A DNA stretch of 64,000 nt from Lentinus brumalis. Its lineage: Eukaryota > Basidiomycota > Agaricomycetes > Polyporales > Polyporaceae. Both the position numbers and the translations under genes were made by a program. Below, piece by piece: positions 23,530-34,277 of the stretch. Numbering within the stretch: the first letter of the stretch is position 1; every line of letters begins with the position of its first letter. The notes under the pieces are model-generated. The model made no database searches and was not told the DNA's origin. It was given only the letters and a program-made list of their open reading frames with translations. The stretch covers positions 558,001 to 622,000 of the forward strand of contig MARA01000024.1 of assembly GCA_001792895.1 (NCBI GenBank), given 5' to 3'.

Positions 23530-26030
23530 CATGAGCTTGTGGCCGTCAGACCGAGCGCCTTTGCTGGCTGGAGCGTCCTCGTCGTCCTCGTCATCTGGGC
23601 CCATTGACAAGCGGCGCCGGCGGCAGACTGAGAGGTAGTGATCGGAGCGGGAGCGGTGCATTGCTCAGATGTTCCAACCTGCGAGGTGGTCCTTCAAATG
23701 TGAGTTCGGGCTCAGCTGGTCGGCAGTCTTGTCCTCCGCCGGCCACTTGAGTTTGGCGTTGGTAATGAAGCGGGCCAACATCTTGACCACTTTATTGTGG
23801 TCCTCGAGCTTGAGCGCTTTCTTCTCCAAGTCATCCCACTGCTTGCTACTGATGACCACCACCTTCTCCTCCGCGTTTTCCTCCTCTTGTGTCAAGACTT
23901 CCATGCACCACGCATCAATGTGGTCTTCCGGCGCAGATGACTCTGGAGTGAATTCGAGCTCAGCGGGTCGCTCGGTGTTGTTGAGCAGCGTATACCGAGC
24001 CTTGCAGAGCTCGAGCAAAGCCTCGAGGACCAGAGTGATAGGATGACGGTTCTCTACGACGGAAGCATGGGAATGGGGGGCCGCACGGTAAATGCTGAGG
24101 TTGGCGCCACCTGCGAGCGGGATCTTGCCGGAATGCGCCGCCGTCTGTTTGCTCACTCCGCAGTAGTACTCTCCCGGACCGATACCCGACTGGAAGTCGT
24201 CGAAGTAGTCGTAGATGAACTGCCCGATATTCTGGCAGTTATGTGGGAGGAACCGAATGACGTAGAAGAGGAGGACGTGGAAGAATGCCTCCAATTCGTC
24301 CGGGATCCCGTTATCCTCGAAAGGTTTGTTGAGGAGGAAAGCCGACATAAATTGCCAATTGCCCTAACCACGAATGTCAGTCACCGTCATAAGTAGGCGC
24401 TTGACATGGAGGCACTTACGGTACGACCCCATTGCCGCGGCGCGTGCAACCGTGCGCAGAGACGCTTAGACACGCTCCAATCGGTGAGGAGACCCACGCG
24501 TTCTCGGACAAGCCGACCATTCACAATCTTCTCCTTGATCGTGATGAGCACATTACCAGCGCTGATGTTGCTGTGTATGACCCCTTTCTTATAAGCATTG
24601 CGATGAGCTGTGAACATGTATAAGATGAGTGATTGGCTCGAAGCATACGCGACAACGCTCACCTTCAATGCAAGTGGCGAGGAGATATATCAACTCCTTG
24701 CCGTTTCCAAAGTGGCTCATAGACAGTCCCACCTCCTTGACAACAAGCCGGTAATGACAGTGCTTCTTCATGATACAATGCCCTGTTTGCGGATGACGAA
24801 TTGTCCAGACCTCTTGTGAGTCCCTCGAAGTCGCTGTGACAAACGAGAGTAGGGACACCATCCACTTGCTCGTCATTCAGGTATTACAGGACGTCGCCCT
24901 CACGCTCGATACCACCACAGTCAACCCTCCACGCGTCCTTGAGGTAAACGAACGGTCCTTCGCTGTCTGAGCAGTCGATGGCGACGTAGCCGCGAGTGCC
25001 ACAACTCGAGCCGGATGAAACATAGTGCGGCGCGCCGACAAGGAAGTGGCGCTGGTTCTGCTCGCAAACCACTTCAAGTCTATACCATAGTGACTCGGTC
25101 AGGGTCTACTAGAAGAGAAGCCGGGCGTGCTCTCCAATGTCGTGCCCGTCCTGTACGATGGGAGTATTCGCGCGGTTGCTCATGAGCTCGTGGTCTGCGC
25201 TACCGGGGGTTACGCGTGTCGCCGAAGAGTCGTGTCCACGTTGTGCAGGCGACATGCTGCAGATGCATGCGAAGAACTCGCCGAGCAGGTCCGGTTGATC
25301 TTTGAAGTATAACCTCTCCGTGACCACCACACCGGCGGGATCCCAGCGAGCGATACGGGCGATGCTGCCGAGCAGGAGGATCGAGAAGTGGTGTGTGCGA
25401 TGCTGATTGGCGAGTAACAAGGTGGACTGGCAAAACATTCGGTCGAGAATCGCTTTGCCGCCGTCAGACGTGGTCTGGAAGTTTGGGGTGGTGTCATCGC
25501 CGAAGGGGTCGTCAGTCTCGCTCAGATTCAAGGCGACAGCTATAAGCAGCTCCAAATATAACCAGTCAATCTTGCCGCTGCTTTCCGGGAAGCTTGCTGA
25601 CTTGGGATATATGGCGAAGTCCATCTGTTCCTGACCACCATCGGACAGCTCGGGATCGTCAACCACGGAGACGCCATTGACTCCGAAAGAGCAGTCCGTG
25701 GAACCAAGCCATGTGGTTCGTATGGTATTGAGCTGGAAATATTGTGAGATGTTGCATGTAGCGATGTCTTGGAACAGACTACACTCACGAGCGATTTGTA
25801 TGCATTTCCGGAGCCCAAGTTCGCTCGGTCCTCTACGAGCTTGTGGCAAGTAAAAGGATCCGCAGGCTGTCCGGATCCCCATCCGTATCTCTTCATGAAA
25901 GAACGGTGTTCCATTATGGAGACTCTGCGATCCATGTTTGTTCGCTCGTCCCGATATGTCCTGATGCGTTCGAAGCAAACCGTGCAGCGTAATTGCTTGG
26001 TGAAGTCGACGCGTTTTTTCCTACGATGCA
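23530..26030 (-). pseudogene. FunK1 kinase pseudogene, copy 2
   Basis: The same order of blocks as in copies 1 and 3 can be read: MDRRVSIMEHRSFMKRYGWG, a region with DPFGDD and RIARWDPAGVVVTERLYF, DIGEHARLLF, FLVGAPHYVSS, YVAIDCSDSEGPFVYLKDAW, GVPTLVCHSDF, DSQEVW, the catalytic loop and MSAFLLNK with IPDELEAFFHVLLFY. Breaks seen directly: two adjacent in-frame TAG codons after ARLLF (about 25106-25111), a TAA inside GDVL/YLNDE (about 24884), and a frame-changing deletion after CHSDF near 24820-24830. The tail also slips frame near 23675. The catalytic HRD is replaced by HSN (IHSNISAGNVL), so the base aspartate is lost. Loss of function seems to predate or accompany the stops. No ATG is evident at the 5' end. 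Confidence 0.85.
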
Positions 26031-26869
26031 AAGAGGAAAGGAAGGCTCACCGGCGCAGGTCACACTGACAGGGTGGTGGTTGCAGGTCAAGTGGGGAAGC
26101 GCCTTGCCCCACGCTCTTTCGACTGTAAGTCGCTGAATATCGATGGAATCCGCTTGAGTAAGGCCGCGTGAAGCCGAGTGATTTGCGCAAGAGTGAAAGC
26201 GTTCGGTACCCTACAGTCACTGTATTCGGTCTTGGGATGTACGACGGTACTGACCGAGTACTGACCAGCCCTTTACGATCCTCCGCGGGGTAATATAAAA
26301 TGACATCCTATTGGCGACAAATTCACTGGGTAATAACGAGGAGTCGTGGGCGACGCACATAGGCATGAGATGTAGACCAGATGCAAACGAGCCTCTTCAA
26401 ATCACGGCACCAGGCGGGCGGCATGAGTGCATGCGCTCGCCATGCCCCTCCATCCTCCAAGGCGACGTCCACGAGTGAATTCGGAGACTCACCTGAAGCG
26501 AAGAGAACAAGCCTATCAGGTCGCCATAGCCGAATGTCTTCCCCCGTCACCCTGCTTGTGTACATAGACAGGAGCATGGCCTGTCTGTCGCAACCGAGAA
26601 GTCGAGCAACGTTTGATTCCGCGCATGCGACGAAGATATGCACATACGACCTCGGAACTTCTAGACTCCAGATCTAGGACAGGCAGGGATAGACTCGGAG
26701 GCCAGGAAAGACCGCGGAGATGACGATGGTGGTGGTAGAGAACCAAGCCATGTGAAGCCGTCGCCGCGGTCATTTGATCTCGTCCTTCGACCGGCTACGG
26801 CATCGACCATAGCCTGAGCGACGGGGTAGGACCCTCGCCAGCCACCACCACCACCCCCTCATCCCAGCC
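26031..26869. other. Intergenic, divergent promoter region
   Basis: This separates the FunK1 pseudogene from the APH gene. Short frames at 26323-26773 have no protein features. A TATA-like taatataaaat sits at 26291-26301. Just before the APH gene there is a CCACCACCACCACC tract at about 26842-26856. Confidence 0.45.
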
Positions 26870-29144
26870 ATGACCTCCCCAGACACGCACAAGATCGGCG
26901 GCGAGTACGGCGAGGTGCGCGCGAACATCGACGCGAACAAGCTCAACACCTACCTTCGGGCGCACGTACCCGCGGTGGCCGCACCGGTGAACATCAAGCA
27001 GTTCAAGGTGTGTTCGTGTCGTTACAGCTCGCGCTCGACACTCAAACTGTGCTCCAGTTCGGACAGGTCAGTATGCTTCGGGGCGGACCCTGTGGTTGGA
27101 GTGTTTGCTGAGCTGTATGCGTGCACTGGCAGTCTAACCCCACATACTTCTTGACGGATGCAACGTGAGTGTCAGCCTGCTCGTCCCCGTCTCTCGTTCT
27201 CAGCCAACGCCCAGCTCCACCCGATTCGTATTGCGCAAGAAGCCTGCCGGACAGCTGCTATCAAAGACCGCGCACCAGGTCGAACGGGAATACACCATGC
27301 TCCGCGCGCTGCACAAGCACAACACGAATCCGTCCACGCCCCCAGACAAGCGGGTGCCCATCCCGGAACCCATAGCGCTGTGCGAGGATGTGAACGTCCT
27401 CGGCACGCCGTTCTACATCATGGAGTTCCTCGACGGGCGGATATTCACTGACCCGCGTATGCCTGAGGTGCCGCCCGAGACGCGGCGAGAATGGTGAGTC
27501 TCATGGCCTCCGAACACCTGCCCATTCTACAAGCGCAATCTCGCCGCCTGCGCTTGCTTGTGACTCTGGCCCGCGCACGTACCTTACCGGGGGCCATTCC
27601 CTCGGTTTGGCGGAACGTTGCCTCTGGCAAGGGTAGGAGAGCTCAGACTCGCCACCGCCATATGTGCCATTTCTGCCGCCCCACGAATTCAGTGACAGAG
27701 CGGTAAAGGACGAAGTTTATGCCCTCCTCGATTGCGGCGATCCGCGCGCGCAGTCTCGCGAACGCGATTTTCTGTCCGTGTTGGTGAAAGTCAGTCCAAA
27801 TTGGCATTGCCTCGACGCTGGTACGCTTAGAAGCCGTAAACCTGGCTACGTACCATTCGCGGGGTTGCGACATTCATAAGCCCAACTCGTGCATTTGCTC
27901 TTCGACGCCGTGGGTACTGTGCCGCCTCTCTTCACCGCGAACAGAGCTGAATGGCTCATCATAGCCATCCAACCTGCTCGTTTTGGCGGCCTCTAAGTGA
28001 GCCGCCGACCTCCTGTGGAGAGTCGGCCTCATGGTGAGGCCCTGGGGCCGCTTGCGAGCTCTTTCTTTTGCGGAAGCTTGTTCCCCGCAACAGGGCGCAT
28101 GATTGTCATTCAGTTGTGCGTCCGCGCGTGTTGCTTTCCTGTCTACACACGGCATCCTCCTCCTCCCCGTCTTCCCGCCACTGGCATCCTGTGCACAGAG
28201 AGTTCGGTTGCGCTCGACGCGTCAGCAATTGAGAACGTCCCAGTCTGTGCACACTATGTGTCTCAGCTGTCATATTCACGTCCACGCCGCACTTCGCTGA
28301 CGCATTTACGTCCCAGCTGGCTGTCCGCGGTCCGCGTGCTCGCCACCCTTGCCTTGCTCTCGCCCGCGGAGCTCGGCTTGTCGGGCTTCGCGTCGAACAG
28401 TCCCTACTTTCCACGCCAAATCAAGTCCCTCACTGCTGTATCTGAGGCACAGGCCCGGGCCGTCGATGTCGAGACAGGGAAGCCGACCGGGGAGATCCCT
28501 CGGTTCGCAGAGATGGTCGCGTGGTACAAGGCGAACCTGCCGGACGAGCGCAAGACCGGCCTGCGGATCGTCCACGGCGACTACAAGCTCGATAACCTCG
28601 TCTTCCACCCCACGGAGAACCGCGTCATCGGCATCCTGGACTGGGAGCTCTGCACGCTCGGGAGCCCGGTGCGTGTGCGTGTATGCGCGGCTTCGAGCGT
28701 TGTGCTGACGCGTCGCTGCCGTAGCTGGCGGATCTTGGCAACTTCACGCAGCCGTGGTGCATATCCCCAGACAGCTTCCCGCCCAACGGAAGCCTGTCCG
28801 CCGCGTTCAAGAACAACGATGCGGAGGCTCCTATCAGTCTCGAAGAGCTGGAACGCGAATACTGTCGCGTGACTAATCAACCATATCCCATCCCGGAGAT
28901 GGTGTTCGCGCGAAGCTGGATGCTCTTCAGGGTAAGCCGTGTCCTGGATTGTCCATGTGGCTTCTCACCCATCGCTTCGCTCCAGAGTGCGGTCATCATG
29001 CAAGGCATCGCCGCTCGGTATGCGCTACGACAGGCGAGCTCCGAGCGGGCGCACACCTACGTGATCGGGTTCCCGTACATGGGGCACATCGCGTACAAGA
29101 CATTGGTGGAGGCTGGTGTCACTGGGGAGAAGTCCAAACTGTGA
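26870..29144 (+). CDS. APH-fold phosphotransferase (ACAD10/11 N-domain-like)
   Basis: This is an aminoglycoside-phosphotransferase/choline-kinase fold protein, resembling the N-terminal kinase domain of ACAD10/11. The start is [20 protein letters not shown]. Exon 2 is only nine bases (27058-27066, FGQ), followed by [11 protein letters not shown]. The N-lobe shows FVLRKKPAG and [10 protein letters not shown] (ATP-binding Lys and Glu), and the hinge FYIMEFLDG. The catalytic loop is VHGDYKLDN (HGDxxxxN) and the metal-binding motif is [11 protein letters not shown]. It ends [20 protein letters not shown] plus a short tail. After RREW an intron of about 820 bases (27496-28316) is needed to reach [16 protein letters not shown], unlike the usual 50-60 base introns here. 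The substrate is unknown. Confidence 0.88.
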
Positions 29145-29461
29145 TCTGTCGGCGATTTAGGAGGTATATATCGTTTCTTGCTGCGTCTGGATGTGTATCG
29201 TAGGTTCTTGAATACGGATGGCTGAGTTGATATGTTACATGTATCTTGTCCACAACGCGCATGGACTATGTGTCGAGCGATTTTGTTTTACGAGTGACAG
29301 CTCGCACAGAGGATATACGTGACGCAAGTTGCAATCAGGAGGGGTGTAGATCCATTAGCACATATTACTCTAAATAAGTTACGCATCGTGTCGTACGTCT
29401 GTGTCAATCCTCGCTGAAACAGCATAGTCAGGACCGAGCAAACATCTACGAAAAGGAAGAC
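29145..29461. other. Convergent 3' flanks, no gene
   Basis: Short spacer between the ends of the APH-fold gene and TIM22. AT-richer than its surroundings; no coding sense seen. Confidence 0.6.
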
Positions 29462-30114
29462 TCACTCAGCAGTTTCTCGTCTGAGGAAGAGGTCGATGGC
29501 AGCTGAGAATGCGGCGAACGCAAGGCCTCCGCCCAATACTGCTTTTGGTCCCGCGTTTCGTGCCAGGACACCACCTGCGACAAATCCTGCAGCTATCGGG
29601 TTGACCATGTCGTTTCGCGCTCGATACTGGCAACTCCCATGAGCAAGGACGATGGCATAGACAAGCGGGGCACTCACCGACTCGAAGACACACTCGATGC
29701 CTGCGAACAGCGCGCCGACCTTGCCGAAGCCCTTCCCGCTGCGCCACATCCCGCGCCCCATCTCCTTCATGATCTCCCGGGCCTTCTGGGGCGTGCTCAG
29801 GTTTTGTCGGAGCATGGGGTCCTCGTACGCGAACGAGGAGCTCATGAGAGAGAAGAACGAGCCGATGACGAAACCTAGCCAAACGCAATGCCTTCTAGGT
29901 GTGTGTCCAAGAATGCTTTGAGGATCACGAAGAGCATGAACGCACCTCCCGCCCCTGCGATAGCCGTCTTCGCTACGCATGACTCCATGCCCACGGACAT
30001 CCACCGCTCATATTTCTTGGCTTGAAAGTAAGCTTCGCGTTCTTCCTCTGTAATCCCCGGCGGTAATGGTTCCTTTCCAGCTGGAAATATGGGCGCAGTC
30101 ATAGGCAAGTTCAT
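29462..30114 (-). CDS. TIM22: Mitochondrial carrier translocase TIM22
   Basis: Tim22 is the channel subunit that inserts carrier proteins into the inner mitochondrial membrane. The chosen ATG at 30114 gives MNLPMTAPIFPAGKEPLPPG. The protein contains MESCVAKTAIAGAGG (first membrane segment with conserved Cys), FVIGSFFSLMSSSFAYEDP, REIMKEMGRGMWRSGKGFGK, VGALFAGIECVFES (second conserved Cys) and a final glycine-rich hairpin (FVAGGVLARNAG, GGGLAFAAFSAAIDLFLRRE). Two introns are required; the first starts right after GAGG and removes a stretch that would otherwise shift frame. Spacing of the two Cys residues fits the known intramolecular disulfide. It diverges from the methyltransferase gene with 198 bases between start codons. 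Confidence 0.93.
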
Positions 30115-30312
30115 GGCCGCTAACAGAGGCTGGGTCACTGGACGGCCGAGGCGTGAGGATGGTGGCGAAAGCAGAGCGAAGGCCACAAACTTGCAACTCG
30201 CCGCTACTTACAGCCTTAGGCTGACGTAAGCACCAATATATGGACTTGCTTACTCGTCCGTTAATCCCGTACTACTGTACTCTAAGTAACTTTGCCTTTG
30301 ACCATCATCATC

Positions 30313-31582
30313 ATGTTCCCGCCTCGAGAACGACTGCCGGAGGGCGACGCTGCCATACGCGCTACAGACTCGGACGCTGCTCTTGCGAGACTATCTGCTG
30401 TTCGAAAAGGCTACCTAACAGATCCGTACATCGCGCCCTTCGTGTCGCGACCGCACATCCAGCAGCCCCGACCGCCCCTCATCAACATAGGAACATATGT
30501 GCGATCGGAGGCGTTGGACGAGCTTGTGAACGGCTGGTTAGCGCTATGTGAGACGGAGGGGGCGAAGTGCCAGATCGTGAGCATGGGGCGGGGAGCGATA
30601 CACGGTTCTGGCGGATCGCGGTGCGTGCGCAGTCGGGAGGCTTGCACGATGTCATTGAGCGGTGGCTCCTCAGGTAGACGGGCGATAAGAGGGACCTGTT
30701 GGCGAAGTACATCGAGTTGGACTTTGCAGAGATTACTACGAAGAAGGCGATGGCCATCCGCAAGAACCGGGACTTGAGCGCAGCTCTTGGGAAGCCCGAA
30801 GATGTCTCTCTGGGTACGCATATATAAGCTATGGATTTCGTTCAGTGCAACTGATGACATTGTCCAGCGAACGGAGGCACCGCGTTGCACTCGCCCGTCT
30901 ATCACCTGCTCGCAGCCGACCTGCGCAAACCGCCTGCAGAATCCCTCGCGCCTCTTCTGACGTCTCCGAATGACCCTCTGCTATCGCCATCTCTGCCGAC
31001 TCTACTCTTGTTTGAATGCGTCCTAGTTTACATGAGTCCGGAAGCGTCTCAGAATATTCTGCAATGGTTCACAGACTACTTCGCCGGCGGCTCGGGTATC
31101 CTCGGTTGCATCGTCTACGAGATGTTTGCTCTGGAAGACTCGTTTGGGAAAGTCATGGTGAACAACCTGAAGGTGAGTCCATCCAAAGTTGCCGTTGGTT
31201 CGGAAATTGAGCAGCATCAAGGCTCGGAATGTCACACTACCTGGTGCTCAGCCGTACCCCACGTTCGACACCCTCCCCAATCGCTTCCTTCAACATGGAT
31301 GGGATATTGCACGAGCGCTGACCCTGAAGGATATTCGGAGGGGGTACATTGAACCTGCGGAGCTTGAGAGGTCCGCCTGTTTCCTACCGTTTCGCCTTCG
31401 CCCTACTCACACTAATGTGCAGGATATCGCGTCTGGAGATGCTGGACGAGATTGAGGAGCTTGAACTCGTGCTGGCGCACTACGCCATCACATGGGGTTG
31501 CAAACTGCCGGCCAACTCCGCCGAACTGAAGGCACAGTGGGTAGAATGGGGCCTCAAACGAAAAGAAACGCATGAGCTGTGA
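30313..31582 (+). CDS. PPM1: PP2A leucine carboxyl methyltransferase, one frameshift
   Basis: This S-adenosylmethionine enzyme methylates the C-terminal leucine of the PP2A catalytic subunit (LCMT1/Ppm1). The ATG at 30313 gives MFPPRERLPEG. Readable blocks: AIRATDSDAALARLSAVRKG, GYLTDPYIAPFV, PPLINIGTYVR, then SMG with the SAM-binding segment GSDTRFWRIA, YIELDFAEITTKKA, LLFECVLVYMSPEAS, YEMFALEDSFGKVM, GAQPYPTFDTLPNRFLQHGW and EMLDEIEELELVLAHYAITWG. The SAM motif is interrupted because one G is missing in the run at 30585-30588; an extra base would restore MGAGSDTRFW. An intron ending ctcaggtag joins RIA to TGDKRDLLAKY. Everything else is conserved, so a sequence error is likely. Confidence 0.9.
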
Positions 31583-31727
31583 GTGTCATGTATCGCGGAG
31601 TAGTCCCATACACGTGTATTATTCCAAGCTGTATCATACTGGAAAAGGGTGAGAGAACGCAAGGAGATGGGTGCTTTGGCACGTACCTCAAGCACGTCAA
31701 TGTCCCTCAGCCCTTCACGACCGTCTC

Positions 31728-32635
31728 TCACCGGATGGGTCGACTCAATAGCTCCTGGTGGACGTTGAAGTACCTGTGGAAAGTGCGCTCAAACGTGACT
31801 GCCCGTGTCGCATAGTGGAAGCTACGCACCGAACAACTTTGCCAATTTGCCGACATGTCCCAACACCGTTCTCATCCCAGCTCACCACCCAACTACCCAG
31901 CACCTCCCCAGCCTTGTTCCGCGTCTCCGCGATCGTCTCCTCCCTCGGGATGAGTCCCTCCGCCCGCGCCCTCTCCACCTCGTCCTCGGGAAGCTTGAAC
32001 CCTTCCGCGAGCTCCCACGTTGCGAACGGCCTGCTGGTTGGCACAAGGAAGGCCGTGTCGTATACAGTCGTTATGCGTTGATGCCAGGCGAGCGTGTAGG
32101 TGGTCATCTCGAGCGCGTTGCCGCTGCCTGCTGCCTGTGCACCCTCCGGCTTCAGCCAGCGCAGTGTGGCGACGTATGGACGGCCAACCCAAGCGACGAG
32201 CGCGGTAGAAACGCCGCTCGCGGCCATAGCCATACCCGCAAGCGCGAACCGCGCGACGACGGGCAGGCTCGAGGTCGTTTCGATTATGAATATTAAGGGT
32301 GTGACCGCAAAGGTGAGCGAGAGGGTGGATAGGGAGAATATCTTCAGCCGACGGTACGTGGTCGTGAGCGGGCCATGGTAGACCTCGTCTTCCGGCGCGA
32401 GCTCGGCTGGTGCTTTTCGTGCTTCCTTGGGCGGGTTCACCTCAGAAGGGGGGAGAGGGGGAGGGCTCTGCGTAGCCATGCATCTTCGTCCTGAGAACAA
32501 GGGGCCGCAGCGCGGGACGAGGAGCGGTGTGGGTCTGGAGAGTATTCCAAGACATCTTCGGGCAGTGAGCGACGAGAATTGACACGGTCTTAGTCGCGTA
32601 GAGAGTCTGAGCACAGGCGACCCCGAGAGCTTCAT
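31728..32635 (-). CDS. TMEM70-like mitochondrial membrane protein
   Basis: This is a member of the TMEM70/TMEM186/TMEM223 family, whose known members help assemble respiratory complexes in the inner mitochondrial membrane. The start is taken at 32635 (MKLSGSPVLRLSTRLRP), which begins an arginine-rich, mitochondrial-type presequence; an in-frame ATG at 32680 is an alternative. A Pro-rich stretch precedes EDEVYHGPLTTTYRRLKIFS. Two membrane spans follow (FSLSTLSLTFAVTPLIFIIE and ALAGMAMAASGVSTALVAWV), then VGRPYVATLRWL. A final small exon gives YFNVHQELLSRPIR, a typical family ending. It starts 160 bases from the divergent dynactin gene, so a shared promoter is likely. Confidence 0.85.
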
Positions 32636-32794
32636 GGTGGACAGAGCGAGAGGCACTACTGCCTGCGCGCATGCAGCCATCTGCCGCGGCCCGCGGGTGG
32701 TCGACGCGTCTGCGCATGCCGGACGCGCGCCTGCACACCTTGTCCTTGACCGTGAACTCAAGCCCTATCCGAGCTTACCTTGCGCTGTACTACT

Positions 32795-33844
32795 ATGGAC
32801 CTTCCGATATACTACACGCGAGCAGAGTACATTGAGACGGTAGGTGAATAGGTACTCTACGCCGCCATCATAAGCTCGTTGACTGACTACCTGCACGCTT
32901 AGGACACCGGGAACAAAGTCTCCCGTAGAGCGACCATCTCTGGTCCGCAAAATATCATTCTAGGGGGAAAGACCGTCATAGCGAGCGGCGCAATCATCCG
33001 AGGAGACTTGCGTCGGACTGGGCCTGGCCATGCTGTTGTGATATCGCTTGGTCGATACTGTCTAATCGGCGAGGGATGTGTGATGAGGTGAGTTCTAGAG
33101 CCTCACTGTGCGTTTCTGAGGGAGCATCGAGGAGACTTCACCTTTGGCGGTATACGTACACGCCCTTCCCGACTGGAGGATGTCACCTCTCACCCGGTAC
33201 TCGGGATAACTTTATGCTTGGACAGAAGTCTTCCTTGACGAGCCGTATATTCGTTCTCTTTTTAAGGCCCATTGTTCGCTTCGCGTACTCTCGGACCGTC
33301 ACACTACCTATGTGAAAGTTTGCATGGAGACGGACGCAATACATATGGAACCGCATTGGACACCATGTTGACTTCCCAGCAGACCTCCGTACAAGACGTA
33401 CCGCGGAAACTTCAACTACTACCCTATGAAGATAGGAGACCATGTGCACATCGGTGCTAACTCCATCGTTGAGGCCGCCACCATTGGCAACCACGTTGAG
33501 ATTGGCAAGAACTGTATCATCGTAAGCCTAGCCTCAACGTCGTACTCACCTCCGCGACACCGGTTCTCATTGCATTCACAGGGCAAGTTCACGATCATAA
33601 AAGACTGCGCGAGAATCGCTGATAACACTGTTATCCCCCCGAATACCGTCGTCCCTGCTCTGGCTCTGTTCGCTGGTTCTCCTGGTACGCTCACATCCCC
33701 TTCCGTTCAAGCTACATTGGGATGTTAGGCTAACGCTAATCAGCTCGATTCATCGAAGACCTTCCCGAATCCACCCCCGAAATGGTTGAAGCACAGACAA
33801 AGCAGTACTACACTCGCTTCCAACCACTTCCTGCAGAACGGTAG
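32795..33844 (+). CDS. Dynactin subunit p25 (DCTN5)
   Basis: This left-handed beta-helix protein is part of the pointed-end complex of dynactin, which links dynein to cargo. Exon 1 (32795-32839) encodes MDLPIYYTRAEYIET. Next come GNKVSRRATISGPQNIILGG, IRGDLRRTGPGHAVVISLGR, then RPPYKTYRGNFNYYPMKIGD, HVHIGANSIVEAATIGNHVE and a last part with ARIADNTVIPPNTVVPALAL. It ends EAQTKQYYTRFQPLPAER. Hexapeptide-repeat residues recur through the middle. The intron at 33088-33382 (295 nt) is several times longer than the local norm. Family call is confident from the N-terminal motif and hexapeptide pattern. Confidence 0.92.
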
Positions 33845-34277
33845 CCTGAGCCACTTCCCCGTGATTATACCCCATCCACACTCGATACCCGCAGCCCGTC
33901 AGACGGTGGGCTCGCCGTCGCTCCGATATCGATCGCCCTGTCGTCCCCTTCTCCTCGGTACTTATGGTCGGCATAGAGCCTTGAAGCATGTATTCACTAT
34001 CACGAAACACAATAGCACAGCGAGATCGTATGTTGGAGACGAGAAGGAGCGAGAAAGACGTTCGGTTGAGCGCCACAGTGACATTCGCCTACAACCGCCA
34101 ATGCAGTCATGGGCGGCTGACTGTTAGGACTTTCACCTAGACCGTCATCTTCGACAACCCTGCTTCGACTTCTCACCACACGCCTCTAACGCCAATGCTG
34201 CATATTTCAAGCTAACACCACGCCCATCGCATCGCCATTGCCGTTGCTCGCGACGTCAACTCCAACGTCCAGACGAT
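33845..34277. other. Intergenic, TRK promoter region
   Basis: No gene is seen. This is the spacer between dynactin p25 and the TRK transporter, and presumably carries the TRK promoter. Confidence 0.55.
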
